22,777 nucleotides of DNA from Pseudomonadota bacterium (GTDB taxonomy: Bacteria; Desulfobacterota; JAPLJL01). Of the stretch, positions 14,767-22,150 are shown piece by piece. Both the position numbers and the translations under genes were made by a program. Where the stretch lies: positions 1 to 22,777 of the forward strand of contig JAPLJL010000015.1 of the NCBI GenBank assembly GCA_026388615.1, read 5' to 3'. The stretch's first letter is position 1; every line of letters begins with the position of its first letter. The notes beneath the pieces were generated by a model. The model was not told where the DNA came from. It searched no databases and saw nothing but the letters and a program-made list of their open reading frames with translations.

Positions 14767-14942
14767 CGTCGAGCCACAACGCAGCCTACCCGTTCGGGTT
14801 CTTGTCCTGAGGATCCTCAGGGTCCGAAGGAAAGGCTGCGGCTACCGATTTTATTTGCAAGGCAAAAGCCTCGCCCTACGTGCCTTCGGTATCGGTTTTT
14901 GAACTTTTAACTTTAAACTTGAAACTTGAAACCTAAAATTGG
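14767..14942. other. Repeat-filled spacer between tatD and the rluD-type gene
   Basis: It contains a GCCGCAGCC-type palindromic element with CTGCGGCTACCG (14836-14847, identical to 1037-1048), family F copy 2 (14856-14898) and the start of a heptad array. I see no gene or promoter here. Confidence 0.6.
14856..14898. repeat. Dispersed repeat family F, copy 2
   Basis: GCAAGGC-AAAA-GCCTCGC then CCTACGT and GCCTTCGG, matching the copy at 1123-1190. The two inverted arms here are almost adjacent, which probably shows the undisturbed form of the element. Confidence 0.55.
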
Positions 14943-14963
14943 TTATTCATTCGTCAATCCGAA
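14901..14963. repeat. Period-7 array crossing the tatD stop codon
   Basis: Nine consecutive heptads in one phase: GAACTTT, TAACTTT, AAACTTG, AAACTTG, AAACCTA, AAATTGG, TTATTCA, TTCGTCA, ATCCGAA. The tatD stop (14943-14945) and the codons for its last residues (about GLTNE) are within the array. Confidence 0.78.
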
Positions 14964-15722
14964 AATTTTCTGCGCGTTTTCCGTGGTTACCCGGGCCACT
15001 TCCTCCACCGAAACGGAGAGAATCCGCCCGATCTCCTCGGCGATCCAGGGAATGTAAGCCGGTTCATTCCGGCTGCCCCGCTTCGGCTGGGGGGTGAGAA
15101 AAGGACAGTCGGTCTCGAGCAGCAGACGGGGAAGGCCCACCTCCCGGACTACGCCCCGGAGCTTTTCCGCTTTAGGATATGTCACCGGCCCGGTAATCCC
15201 CAGCCAGAAACCGAGTTCGATATATTCCCGAGCTTCCTTTACCCCTCCCGAAAAACAGTGGATCACCCCTTTCAGGGTTCCGGCCGGTGCGCCTCTCAAC
15301 ACTTCCAGGGTTTCCGGGTGGGCTTCCCGGCAATGAATGGAAATCGGCTTGCCGGTCTCCCGCGCCAGTTCAAGCTGGGATTCGAAGGCCCGGAACTGCT
15401 CGTTCCGGGGAGAGAGGTTGCGGTAGAAATCGAGCCCGCATTCGCCCACCGCCACCACCCGGGGCTCCCGGAGCAGGGCGCGCAATTCGGAGCGGACGGC
15501 GGGGGTGAATTCCCGGGCCTCGTGGGGATGAATCCCGACGGTGGCGAAAATTCCCGGGATTTCCCGGGCCAGCCTGACCGCCTCCGGATTTCCCGCCATT
15601 CCCTGGCCGGCCCCCACCACGATCATCCGGGTGACGCCCCGCTGCCGGCTGCGCTCAATCACCGCCGGAAGATCGGAAGCGAAGTCCGGAAAATTCAGAT
15701 GGGCGTGGGTATCAACAAACAT
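14943..15722 (-). CDS. tatD: TatD-family metal-dependent deoxyribonuclease
   Basis: A 259-residue (beta/alpha)8 hydrolase of the TatD/YcfH group, 3'-5' exonucleases on DNA. Metal ligands are complete: H6 and H8 in DTHAHLNF, E94 in GECGLDFY, H130 in SIHCREA, H155 in IHCFSGG and D205 in LLLETDCPFLTP. It follows metG, a common neighbour of tatD genes. The ATG at 15722 begins the protein one residue before the first strand; the ribosome binding site is poor and the leader is a heptad array. The C-terminal tail after the usual NAxxIFG is encoded by array units, so the natural end has probably been replaced. Confidence 0.96.
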   Translation of the reverse strand: MFVDTHAHLNFPDFASDLPAVIERSRQRGVTRMIVVGAGQGMAGNPEAVRLAREIPGIFATVGIHPHEAREFTPAVRSELRALLREPRVVAVGECGLDFYRNLSPRNEQFRAFESQLELARETGKPISIHCREAHPETLEVLRGAPAGTLKGVIHCFSGGVKEAREYIELGFWLGITGPVTYPKAEKLRGVVREVGLPRLLLETDCPFLTPQPKRGSRNEPAYIPWIAEEIGRILSVSVEEVARVTTENAQKIFGLTNE

Positions 15723-15730
15723 GGGAAAAG

Positions 15731-15779
15731 AAGTTTAAAGTTTCAGGTTTAAAGTTTCGAGTTAAAAGACAGAAGGCTA
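15731..15779. repeat. Period-7 array upstream of tatD (left arm)
   Basis: Seven heptads of AAGTTTA/AAGTTTC type in a single phase, starting nine bases upstream of the tatD ATG. It is the approximate reverse complement of the array at 15855-15896 next to the metG stop. Confidence 0.75.
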
Positions 15780-15854
15780 AAAAAAAAATCCAAGGTTTGG
15801 AGAAAAATTCAAGATTCTGCTTTGCGTTAGTGGATTTCTGGATTCTCGTCCCGA

Positions 15855-15896
15855 GTTTCCGAACCTGAAACCTGAAACTTGAAATTTTAAACCGTT
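15855..15896. repeat. Period-7 array abutting the metG stop codon (right arm)
   Basis: Units GTTTCCG, AACCTGA, AACCTGA, AACTTGA, AATTTTA and AACCGTT run in phase and end one base before the metG stop codon (15898-15900). With 15731-15779 it forms inverted arms around a 75-bp centre. Confidence 0.78.
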
Positions 15897-15897
15897 T

Positions 15898-17421
15898 TTA
15901 TTCGATCCTCGGGAAAAGCGCTGGGCCCCGCTGGACCCGGCCCGGGGGCCAGGACTTTCGCCATTCCGAGAGGAAGGAAAAATCCCTGTTCCACTCGCTC
16001 CCGGCGAGCCCGAGCTGCTTGAGCATCTCCGTACCGGAATCGGGCAGGAAGGGGGAAACAAACATGGTAATCCAGCGCAGGGCTTCCAGGCTGGTGAAGA
16101 GGACGGTGTCCAATCGGCCCTTCTTTTCCGGGTCCTTGGCCAGGTTCCAGGGAGCGGTCCGGTCGATATAGCGGTTCATCTCCCCAACCAATTCCCAGAC
16201 CGCGATCAAAACCGACTGGAAGGCCAGTTCCGGAAGCAGGCGGTGATATTCATCCCGGGCTTTTTCCGCCGCCGCGATCAGGGCCTTTTCCTCCGGGCCG
16301 ATCTCGGCCGACGGATATTCCCCCCCGCGGTAGCGCGTCACCATGGCCAGCACCCGGGAAAAAAGGTTGCCCAGGTCATTGGCCAGGTCGGAATTGATCC
16401 GGCCCACCAGGGCCGTCTGGGAATAATCCCCGTCCAGCCCGAAGGGAACCTCCCGGAGGAGAAAATAGCGAAAGGCGTCCACCCCGAAACGCGCGGCCAC
16501 CTCCCCCGGGTCCACCACGTTTCCAAGGGATTTGCTCATTTTCTTACCCTCTACCGTCCACCACCCGTGGGCGAAAACCCGGCGAGGCAGGGGAAGCCCG
16601 GCCGCCATCAAAAAAGTCGGCCAGTAAACGGCGTGGAAACGGAGGATGTCCTTCCCGATCACGTGCAGGTCCGCCGGCCAGAACCGGGAGAAACGGGCGT
16701 CATTATCCGGGAATCCCGCCCCGGTCAGATAATTGGCCAGGGCGTCGAACCAGACATAAATGATATGACCGGGATCATCCGGGACCGGGATGCCCCAGCG
16801 GAAAGTGGTCCGGGAAATGGAGAGATCCCGGAGGCCGCCTTTCACGAAGCTGACAATCTCGTTCTTCCGGGTCTGGGGGGTGATGAATTCCGGGTGGCTC
16901 TCGATGTGCTGGAGCAGTTTCTCCTGGTATTTGCTCATCCGGAAAAAATAACTCGCCTCCTTGATTTTCTCGAGCGGCCGGCCGCAGTCGGGGCAGGCCG
17001 GTTTTTCATCCTGGAGCCCGGTGAAGAAACTTTCATCATGCACGCAGTACCAGTCTTCGTATTCCCCGAGATAAATATCCCCGTTGGCCTTGACCCGGCG
17101 CCAGATCTCCGCCACCGCCCGGTACTGGCGCTCCTGCGAGGTGCGGATGAAATCATCGTTGGAAATGTTGAGCTTGACCCAGAGCTGCCGATAGCGCTCC
17201 ACCACCTGGTCGGCCAGCCCGATCGGCTCGAGTCCCCGCTCCCGAGCCGCCCGCTCGATTTTCTGACCGTGCTCGTCGGTCCCGGTCAGGAACAGGACCT
17301 CCCGCCCGTTCATTCTCTGATAGCGGGCCAGGACGTCGCAGGCCACCGTGGTATAGGCATGCCCGATGTGGGGCACATCGTTAACGTAATAAATCGGGGT
17401 GGTGAGGTAGAATTTTTCCAT
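15898..17421 (-). CDS. metG: Methionyl-tRNA synthetase
   Basis: It charges tRNA-Met. At 507 residues it is the short form without the C-terminal EMAPII-like tRNA-binding domain. The class I signatures are present: PHIGHAYT (H18-H21) and KMSKS at 294-298, plus GTDEHGQKI (47-55). A single zinc knuckle is visible in the connective peptide (CVHDE...CPDC, residues 126-146). The anticodon-binding helical domain includes NLFSRVLAM and APWNLAKD. The ATG at 17421 starts directly with the first Rossmann strand (FYLTTPIYYVNDVPH). It sits between yaaT and tatD, a standard order in Desulfobacterota and Firmicutes. Confidence 0.98.
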   Translation of the reverse strand: MEKFYLTTPIYYVNDVPHIGHAYTTVACDVLARYQRMNGREVLFLTGTDEHGQKIERAARERGLEPIGLADQVVERYRQLWVKLNISNDDFIRTSQERQYRAVAEIWRRVKANGDIYLGEYEDWYCVHDESFFTGLQDEKPACPDCGRPLEKIKEASYFFRMSKYQEKLLQHIESHPEFITPQTRKNEIVSFVKGGLRDLSISRTTFRWGIPVPDDPGHIIYVWFDALANYLTGAGFPDNDARFSRFWPADLHVIGKDILRFHAVYWPTFLMAAGLPLPRRVFAHGWWTVEGKKMSKSLGNVVDPGEVAARFGVDAFRYFLLREVPFGLDGDYSQTALVGRINSDLANDLGNLFSRVLAMVTRYRGGEYPSAEIGPEEKALIAAAEKARDEYHRLLPELAFQSVLIAVWELVGEMNRYIDRTAPWNLAKDPEKKGRLDTVLFTSLEALRWITMFVSPFLPDSGTEMLKQLGLAGSEWNRDFSFLSEWRKSWPPGRVQRGPALFPRIE

Positions 17422-17557
17422 CAGTTATCTTTTTTCTTTTCCGGTGTTTTATTATTCAATCCGCAATCCCTCCGGGCCGTAAGCCCTACTCTCCCTCCGG
17501 GCTGGAGGCCCCTACGGGCAGGAAGCGTGGGCCGGAGGCCGAAATCCGCATTCAGCA
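17422..17557. repeat. Spacer with CCCTCCGGGC repeats between yaaT and metG
   Basis: CCCTCCGGGC occurs at 17468-17477 and 17493-17502; the second copy, followed by TGGAGGCCCCTACGGGC, matches the complement of 8721-8750 in the prmC-murA island. Short, weak 7-base-period sequences (CAATCCG, ATTCAGC types) border both ends, next to the yaaT stop and the metG start. Confidence 0.5.
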
Positions 17558-18514
17558 TCAGGAACCCGGCTTTTCTTCCGGAGGTTTTTTCTCCTCTTTT
17601 CTGCGCTCTTCCGGCCTTCTTCGGTCCGGTTTTCTCCGTTCCGGCCGCTTCTCCTCGGGTTCCTCCGCCGCGTTCTCCTGGGGAGCCGGGCTTTCCCGCC
17701 GGCCGTTCGAGAGCGGCCGAACGTCCGCCATGGGCACCTCCGCTTGCTCCCCGTTTTCCAGGCGCACCTTCAGGAGGCGGCCAAAAATATTGCGGGAGAG
17801 CACCTCCGCCCTTCCCTGGGAAACCAGCACCCTTTCCCCGACGTGAGGCACCCCCCGGCACAACTCCTGATAGACCTCCTTTTCATAGGAGAGGCAGCAG
17901 AGCAGGCGGCCGCAGGGCCCCGAGAGTTTCTGCGGGTTCAGGGGCAGGTCTTGCTCCTTGGCCAGGCGGACCGAAACCGGCTCGAACTCGGAGAGGAATT
18001 CCTGGCAGCACAGGACCCGGCCGCACATCCCGACCCCGCCCAGGAGCTTGGCCTCGTCCCGGACTCCGATCTGCTGCATCTCGATCCGGGTGTGGAAACG
18101 CTGGGCCAGCTGGTGGACCAGTTCGCGGAAATCCACCCGGTCCGGGGCGGTGAAATAAAATATCATCTTGCTCCCGTCGTAGAAATTCTCCACCTGGATC
18201 AGCTTCATGGTCAGACCCGTCTCCCGGATCCGCTCCCGGCAGTAGCGCAGGGCCTCCTGCTCCCGCTCGGTATTGCGGATCTCGCGCTCCAGGTCGTCCT
18301 TATTCACCCGGCGCAGGACTTTTTTCAGCAGCTTTTCCCGCTTCGGTTCCTCCTCGGCCGCGGCCTGGGGCTCGAGCACCACCGTGCCGATGGCCAGGCC
18401 CTTGTCCGTCTCGATCAGGACCCGGTCGCCCCGCTTAAGCTCGAGGTCGCTGGCATCGTAATTGAAGATCTGCCCAACCCGCCGGGCCTTAATTTTTACT
18501 ATTCTTTTCGCCAC
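17558..18514 (-). CDS. ricT: PSP1-domain protein YaaT/RicT
   Basis: In Bacillus, YaaT (RicT) with RicA and RicF forms an Fe-S complex that stimulates RNase Y processing and phosphorelay; in other bacteria the role is less known. Two cysteine clusters are intact: GMCGRVLCC (C164, C169, C170) and GPCGRLLCC (C201, C206, C207), the type shown to bind [4Fe-4S] clusters in the family. The PSP1 core ends near residue 270; the last 45 residues are a Glu/Lys/Arg/Pro-rich tail, probably disordered. The start is GTG at 18514, with GAGGAG ten bases upstream. It directly follows holB, as in many phyla. No RicA or RicF gene is in the window. Confidence 0.9.
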   Translation of the reverse strand: MAKRIVKIKARRVGQIFNYDASDLELKRGDRVLIETDKGLAIGTVVLEPQAAAEEEPKREKLLKKVLRRVNKDDLEREIRNTEREQEALRYCRERIRETGLTMKLIQVENFYDGSKMIFYFTAPDRVDFRELVHQLAQRFHTRIEMQQIGVRDEAKLLGGVGMCGRVLCCQEFLSEFEPVSVRLAKEQDLPLNPQKLSGPCGRLLCCLSYEKEVYQELCRGVPHVGERVLVSQGRAEVLSRNIFGRLLKVRLENGEQAEVPMADVRPLSNGRRESPAPQENAAEEPEEKRPERRKPDRRRPEERRKEEKKPPEEKPGS

Positions 18515-18548
18515 CGGATTTAATCTCCTCTGCCTTTATAATTCCTGA

Positions 18549-19523
18549 TCAGCCGTTTCCCAGCAAGAGCTGGTCTGCGGCCAGGCGCGGATTGGCGTTG
18601 GCCCGCACCAGGGAAATGGTGGATTCCAAGGTTTCCAATCTCCGGGAAATATCCTCCCAGCTTCTTTCCCGCTCCCGGGTGAGCAGATCCTCCAGGTCGG
18701 GGTTGATCAACCCCCCGGCCTGGGTCTCCCCGCCCGAAGACAGCTTCCAGACCATCAGGTCGCGGAACAAGCCCCGGAAGAATTCCAGTTCTTCCAGAAG
18801 CTCCGCCCGGTCGGTGGACATGACTTCTTCCCCCCACCTGGCTTCCAGGTCGGGGTCCGACCAGACCCGGAGCGCCAGTTCTCTTAAACCCTGACGCGAT
18901 TCGGGGGTGATGGCCAGGGCCCGGGCCATACTTCCCTGGGCGGCGGCAGCAATCGCCCCCGCCTCCGGCGGGGTTATCCCCAGCTTCGCCACCAGGTAAG
19001 CGGCCACCGTCTCTCCGTTTAAAGGGGAAAAAAGCACCCGCTGGCAGCGGGAGACAATGGTCGGCAGCAATCCCTCCGGGCCGGGGGCGATTAAAATAAA
19101 GATCGCTCCGCCCGGTGGTTCCTCCAATATTTTCAGAAGCGAATTGGCCGCCTGCGGGGTCAGCTTCTCCGCCCCGTCAATCACGATGACCCGCCGGGTG
19201 CCCTCCCCGGGATGGAAATAAAGAAATTTACTGAGCTCCCGGATCTTCTCGATCTTGATCGTCCCTTCTTCCGGGCGGTAAAAAATCACCTCGGGAAAAT
19301 TCCCCGAGTCAATCCGCCGGCAGACCGAGCAGGCGTCGCAAAAATCCCCCCGGCCTCCACCCTCCGGGCAGGAAACCGCCTTGGCCAGGGCCCGGGCCAC
19401 CTCTCCGCGGCCCACCCCTTCCGGCCCAGTAAATAGATAGGCGGAAGGCAGGCGCTGATTCGCTACCGCGTTCCGCAGCATCTCGATCTCGCGTTGATGC
19501 CCGATTATGTCTTCCCAGCGCAT
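18549..19523 (-). CDS. holB: DNA polymerase III clamp-loader subunit delta-prime
   Basis: A 324-residue AAA+ protein of the clamp loader. The N-terminal WEDIIGHQREIEMLRNA, the zinc module (C52, C62, C65, C68), LTPQAANSLLKILEEPP and the arginine finger motif TIVSRCQ identify it. The Walker A loop reads GPEGVGRGE, with Arg in place of the usual Lys, so ATP hydrolysis is unlikely. This fits delta-prime, a non-ATPase in the well-studied E. coli complex, better than a gamma/tau subunit. It lies 34 bases upstream of yaaT. tmk, its usual upstream neighbour, is separated by the toxin-antitoxin pair and an acyl-CoA synthetase gene. Confidence 0.93.
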   Translation of the reverse strand: MRWEDIIGHQREIEMLRNAVANQRLPSAYLFTGPEGVGRGEVARALAKAVSCPEGGGRGDFCDACSVCRRIDSGNFPEVIFYRPEEGTIKIEKIRELSKFLYFHPGEGTRRVIVIDGAEKLTPQAANSLLKILEEPPGGAIFILIAPGPEGLLPTIVSRCQRVLFSPLNGETVAAYLVAKLGITPPEAGAIAAAAQGSMARALAITPESRQGLRELALRVWSDPDLEARWGEEVMSTDRAELLEELEFFRGLFRDLMVWKLSSGGETQAGGLINPDLEDLLTRERERSWEDISRRLETLESTISLVRANANPRLAADQLLLGNG

Positions 19524-19545
19524 TGCTAATCTGTTCTATCTGATC

Positions 19546-19566
19546 GACCGCCGACCACCGACTGAA
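19546..19566. repeat. Short period-7 array upstream of holB
   Basis: Three heptads GACCGCC, GACCACC and GACTGAA lie about 20 bases upstream of the holB ATG. The first unit equals the pair upstream of murA (8546-8559). Confidence 0.5.
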
Positions 19567-19630
19567 TACAATAACGACAAAGTTCTTCCGGTTTTCAATT
19601 TAAAATCGTCAATTCTCGTGGTTCTTCGGT

Positions 19631-19658
19631 TTTCACTCCGCATTCCGCAATCCGCAAT
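19631..19658. repeat. Period-7 array abutting the stop codon of the second acyl-CoA synthetase gene
   Basis: Units TTTCACT, CCGCATT, CCGCAAT and CCGCAAT run in phase and end exactly one base before the stop (19659-19661). Confidence 0.7.
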
Positions 19659-21059
19659 TTATTTTGTTTTTTCGAGATATTCCCGGTACCTCGCCAGCGC
19701 CGCCATAACCCGCGCCGCGTTCTCCGGCGAGCTGATGATCGGCACCCGGTCCCCGAAAGCCTCCCGGAGGATCTCGATCCAGGCCCGGTTCCCGATCGGG
19801 GCCAGGAGCAGGGTTTTTCCTCCCGGCCCCAGCAGTTCCTTCGACAGGTTCCCCACCAGCGAGGTCGGCGGGACCCCCTGCCGGACGAACTCCTTGGCCA
19901 CGAAGGAGGGCAGGACCGGGATCCCGATGATCCCGTCCAGGTCCGGATCGGTCAGGATCACGTTCATTCCGTCCCCGAAAAGCCCGGAAGGCCCCACGTC
20001 CAGGGGATTGCGGATGGACATCCAGGCGGGGGCGATCTTTTTCATCTCGTTCCGGCTCCGCTCGGAAATGTCCGGGATCGAAAGGCCCTGGCTCACGCAA
20101 GCGTCGGAGGTCTGCACCCCGATCGAGCCGGTAGAGGTGATGATCCCTATTCGCTTCCCCTTCGGGAGGGGAGCCACCGAGAAGGCCCGGGCCAGGTCAA
20201 AGAGCCCGTAAAAATCATCCGACCGGATTACCCCGCACTGGCGGAAAGCCGCATCAAAAATCGCATCGTCCCCGGACAGGCTTCCCGTGTGCGAGAGAAC
20301 GGCCTTCCGGCCCACCTCGCTCCGCCCGCTCTTCAGGATCAGGATAGGCTTCTTCCGGCTCACCCGCGCGGCCAGAGAAAGAAAGGCCCGGCCGTTCTGC
20401 ACCCCCTCGAGATATAAAACGATCACCTTGGTGGTCGGGTCGTCGGCCAGGTACTCGATCAGATCGAGTTCCCCCACGTCCATCCGGTTGCCGATGGTGA
20501 TCACCTTGCTGAAACGGATCCCGTTTTCCGGGCCCCAGTCTAGAATGATGTTCCCGAATACCCCGCTCTGGGCCACCACCGAGACCGGCCCCGGGGTCAG
20601 GCTTTCCTGCGGTACCTGGGTGGAGATGAAGCGGTTAGCGGTATTCACCAATCCGATGCAGTTGGGGCCGATCACCCGGATCCCGGCCGAGCGGGCGAAA
20701 TCCTTCAGCTCCTCCTCGCGTTTCTTCCCTTCCGGGCCGGTTTCGGAGAAACCCGCCGCTTCCAGGATGATGGCCTTGATTCCTTTCCGGGCGCAGGCCT
20801 GGAAAACCGAGAGGCAGATCGGGGCGGGAACGACCACGATGGCAAGATCCACCTTGCCCGGGATGGCCTCCACGTCCGGGTAAACCGGAAGCCCGATGAT
20901 CTCTTTTTCCCGGGGATTGACCAGCCGGAGACGCTCCCGGTAACCGTTCTCGGAAAGGCAAAGCGGCAATCCGGCCCCGAAGGCGATTCCCTTGGTGGCC
21001 CCGACAATCGCAACGGTTTCCGGCTCAAAAAACGGTTTTAATTGCTGTTTCAGATCCAA
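19659..21059 (-). CDS. ADP-forming acyl-CoA (acetyl-CoA) synthetase, alpha-subunit-like (second copy)
   Basis: A 466-residue paralogue of the protein at 1222-2811, without its basic N-terminal extension. FFEPETVAIVGAT opens the CoA-binding Rossmann domain; IGPNCIGLVNT and VAQSGVFGN follow, and the phospho-histidine H257 lies in VLSHTGSLSG, the same number as in the archaeal acetyl-CoA synthetase alpha subunit as I recall it. The start is a TTG at 21059, chosen because GGGAGGG lies about five bases before it and the next ATG is far inside the domain. No beta (ATP-grasp) subunit is nearby. It would allow ATP formation from acyl-CoA, fitting a fermenting or syntrophic lifestyle. A candidate promoter lies at 21302-21328. 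Confidence 0.9.
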   Translation of the reverse strand: MDLKQQLKPFFEPETVAIVGATKGIAFGAGLPLCLSENGYRERLRLVNPREKEIIGLPVYPDVEAIPGKVDLAIVVVPAPICLSVFQACARKGIKAIILEAAGFSETGPEGKKREEELKDFARSAGIRVIGPNCIGLVNTANRFISTQVPQESLTPGPVSVVAQSGVFGNIILDWGPENGIRFSKVITIGNRMDVGELDLIEYLADDPTTKVIVLYLEGVQNGRAFLSLAARVSRKKPILILKSGRSEVGRKAVLSHTGSLSGDDAIFDAAFRQCGVIRSDDFYGLFDLARAFSVAPLPKGKRIGIITSTGSIGVQTSDACVSQGLSIPDISERSRNEMKKIAPAWMSIRNPLDVGPSGLFGDGMNVILTDPDLDGIIGIPVLPSFVAKEFVRQGVPPTSLVGNLSKELLGPGGKTLLLAPIGNRAWIEILREAFGDRVPIISSPENAARVMAALARYREYLEKTK

Positions 21060-21100
21060 AAATCCCTCCCTCGTTATGAAAATGCACTCAACGTTTCGAT

Positions 21101-21204
21101 GTAGTTGCCCGATTTACTTGTCCTGACTTCAGAAGGTTTTGTCATGACATCGGAAGGATCGGGCTAAAATTTCTTCCCTTAGGCCTCATAAATGAGGCAA
21201 CTAC
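21101..21204. repeat. Palindromic repeat, GTAGTTGCC/GGCAACTAC family (family A), copy 2
   Basis: Perfect 9-base terminal inverted repeats GTAGTTGCC (21101-21109) and GGCAACTAC (21196-21204). Inside are ATCGGGC (21158-21164), pairing with GCCCGAT near the left end, and a full palindrome GCCTCAT-AA-ATGAGGC (21183-21198). There is no coding capacity. It lies in the leader of the acyl-CoA synthetase gene and would be transcribed from the promoter at 21302. Confidence 0.75.
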
Positions 21205-21301
21205 AATAAGACCAAAAAAGGCAAACGTTCGATAACGGCGTCTTATCCAGGCTAAAAAATAGATGCTCCCCCACCCGATGTCCAGGGTTTCCAATCGCTC
21301 A

Positions 21302-21328
21302 ATTATAGTGATTTGAATTGTTTCTCAA
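21302..21328 (-). promoter_or_regulatory. Candidate promoter for the acyl-CoA synthetase gene
   Basis: A perfect TATAAT (complement at 21302-21307) and TTGAGA (complement at 21323-21328) are spaced by 15 bases, shorter than ideal. It would give a leader of about 235 bases containing the family A palindrome. Confidence 0.4.
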
Positions 21329-21358
21329 AAGAAAGGCCCGGATCGCGGAAGCGGTTTC

Positions 21359-21766
21359 TCAACCTCCCAGCCAATTTTCAATTTTCAGGCCGGCGATTCT
21401 TTGATAATGACTGAGGTTGCCCGTGACCAGAATTCTCCCGGTTTTTAAAGCGCAGGCGGCGATCATGATATCCAGCCAATCGAGCGGCTTCCCGGCCCGG
21501 CGCAGGTCGGCTTGAATCCCGGCCGCGGCCTGGGCCTGTTCCCGATCAAAATCAATCACGGTTACCGTGGGCAGGACAAAATCCTCGATGAATTTCCTTA
21601 TCGGCTCGGGCCGGCTCGCCAGTCGCTCTCCCAGATGAAGTTCCATTAAAGTTATAACCGAAATTCCCAGCGCCCTTCCGTCGGTTTCGCTCAAGCGCGT
21701 GATCAGCTTTTCCGAGGGCCGTGGTCTGACCAGGTTGGAGATGATGTCGGTATCTAATAGATACAT
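21359..21766 (-). CDS. vapC: PIN-domain ribonuclease toxin, VapC/FitB type
   Basis: A 135-residue PIN domain, the typical toxin length. The acidic metal site is complete: D5/D7 in MYLLDTDIISNL, E42 in ITLMELHLGE and D99 in LDWLDIMIAACAL. The final strand has TGNLSHYQRI with Asn (N117), as in FitB-like members. VapC toxins cleave tRNA or rRNA and are held inactive by the antitoxin encoded directly upstream. The gap to the antitoxin is nine bases and GGAAG precedes the ATG, so the pair is one operon. It interrupts the usual tmk-holB neighbourhood, suggesting arrival by horizontal transfer. Confidence 0.93.
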   Translation of the reverse strand: MYLLDTDIISNLVRPRPSEKLITRLSETDGRALGISVITLMELHLGERLASRPEPIRKFIEDFVLPTVTVIDFDREQAQAAAGIQADLRRAGKPLDWLDIMIAACALKTGRILVTGNLSHYQRIAGLKIENWLGG

Positions 21767-21775
21767 CTTCCGGAA

Positions 21776-22045
21776 TTATTTCTTGCCGAGTAAAAGGCGC
21801 GGCTTTGATTTGCTTCGACCCGACACGATTTTTTCCATGGTCCGATGAAAATCCGGAGGAGCGGCAATCCGGCCGACCGCTTCGACCAGGTGCCGGGGGG
21901 CCGGCTCAGGCCCAAAGGGAATAATCTTGGCCACCGGCTTTCCCCGGCGGGCAATTGTAATGGTTTCCCGGCGGTAAGCCACCCTGCCGATTAGATCGGA
22001 AAAATATTTTTTAGCTTCGGCAATATTCATTATCTGCTCACCCAT
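21776..22045 (-). CDS. Phd/YefM-family antitoxin
   Basis: An 89-residue antitoxin. MNIAEAKKYFSDLIGRVAYRRETITIARRGKPVAKIIPF is cited here only by its start and end at residues 6-44; it matches the Phd/YefM DNA-binding fold, with the AEAKKYFSDL helix and the RRGKPVAKI strand. The basic C-terminal tail (residues 70-89) should wrap the PIN toxin encoded next. Antitoxins of this family bind their own promoter and repress the operon, the toxin acting as co-repressor. A GGGAGA ribosome binding site lies upstream of the ATG, and a promoter with perfect TATAAT at 22067-22095 belongs to it. Confidence 0.9.
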   Translation of the reverse strand: MGEQIMNIAEAKKYFSDLIGRVAYRRETITIARRGKPVAKIIPFGPEPAPRHLVEAVGRIAAPPDFHRTMEKIVSGRSKSKPRLLLGKK

Positions 22046-22066
22046 GTTTTTTCTCCCTTAGAGGTC

Positions 22067-22095
22067 ATTATAGTCAAGATGGTCATAAAGCTCAA
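22067..22095 (-). promoter_or_regulatory. Promoter of the toxin-antitoxin operon
   Basis: TATAAT (complement at 22067-22072) and TTGAGC (complement at 22090-22095) with an optimal 17-base spacer, about 20 bases upstream of the antitoxin start. ATGACC occurs twice as a direct repeat around the -10 region and could be part of an antitoxin operator, which is inference. Confidence 0.6.
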
Positions 22096-22150
22096 ATAGC
22101 CGGCTTTCCGGCCGGGATTACTTCCAGAGAAAGACTGCCATCTTGATTAT

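Larger units (their letters stand above)
21060..21358. other. 299-bp intergenic region: promoter candidate and palindromic element
   Basis: No gene is seen. It holds the family A palindrome at 21101-21204 just upstream of the acyl-CoA synthetase start and a promoter-like pair of hexamers close to the vapC-like stop codon. The remaining bases show nothing recognisable. Confidence 0.6.

Noticed and set aside
14901..14963. Telomere-like repeat or chromosome end
   Set aside because: Units such as AAACTTG resemble plant-type telomere heptads only by length; they are internal, degenerate and differ from locus to locus.
17421..17861. Minus-strand 146-codon frame between yaaT and metG
   Set aside because: It overlaps yaaT out of frame, is Gly/Ala/Arg-rich and covers repeat sequence.
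16243..18153. Plus-strand open frame of 636 codons across metG and yaaT
   Set aside because: It is antisense to two well-identified genes, and its Pro/Arg-rich end is a composition artefact.
21776..22045. Antitoxin of VapB (AbrB/SpoVT) type
   Set aside because: The residue pattern AEAKKYFSDL and RRGKPVAKI is that of Phd/YefM, not of the AbrB swapped-hairpin fold.
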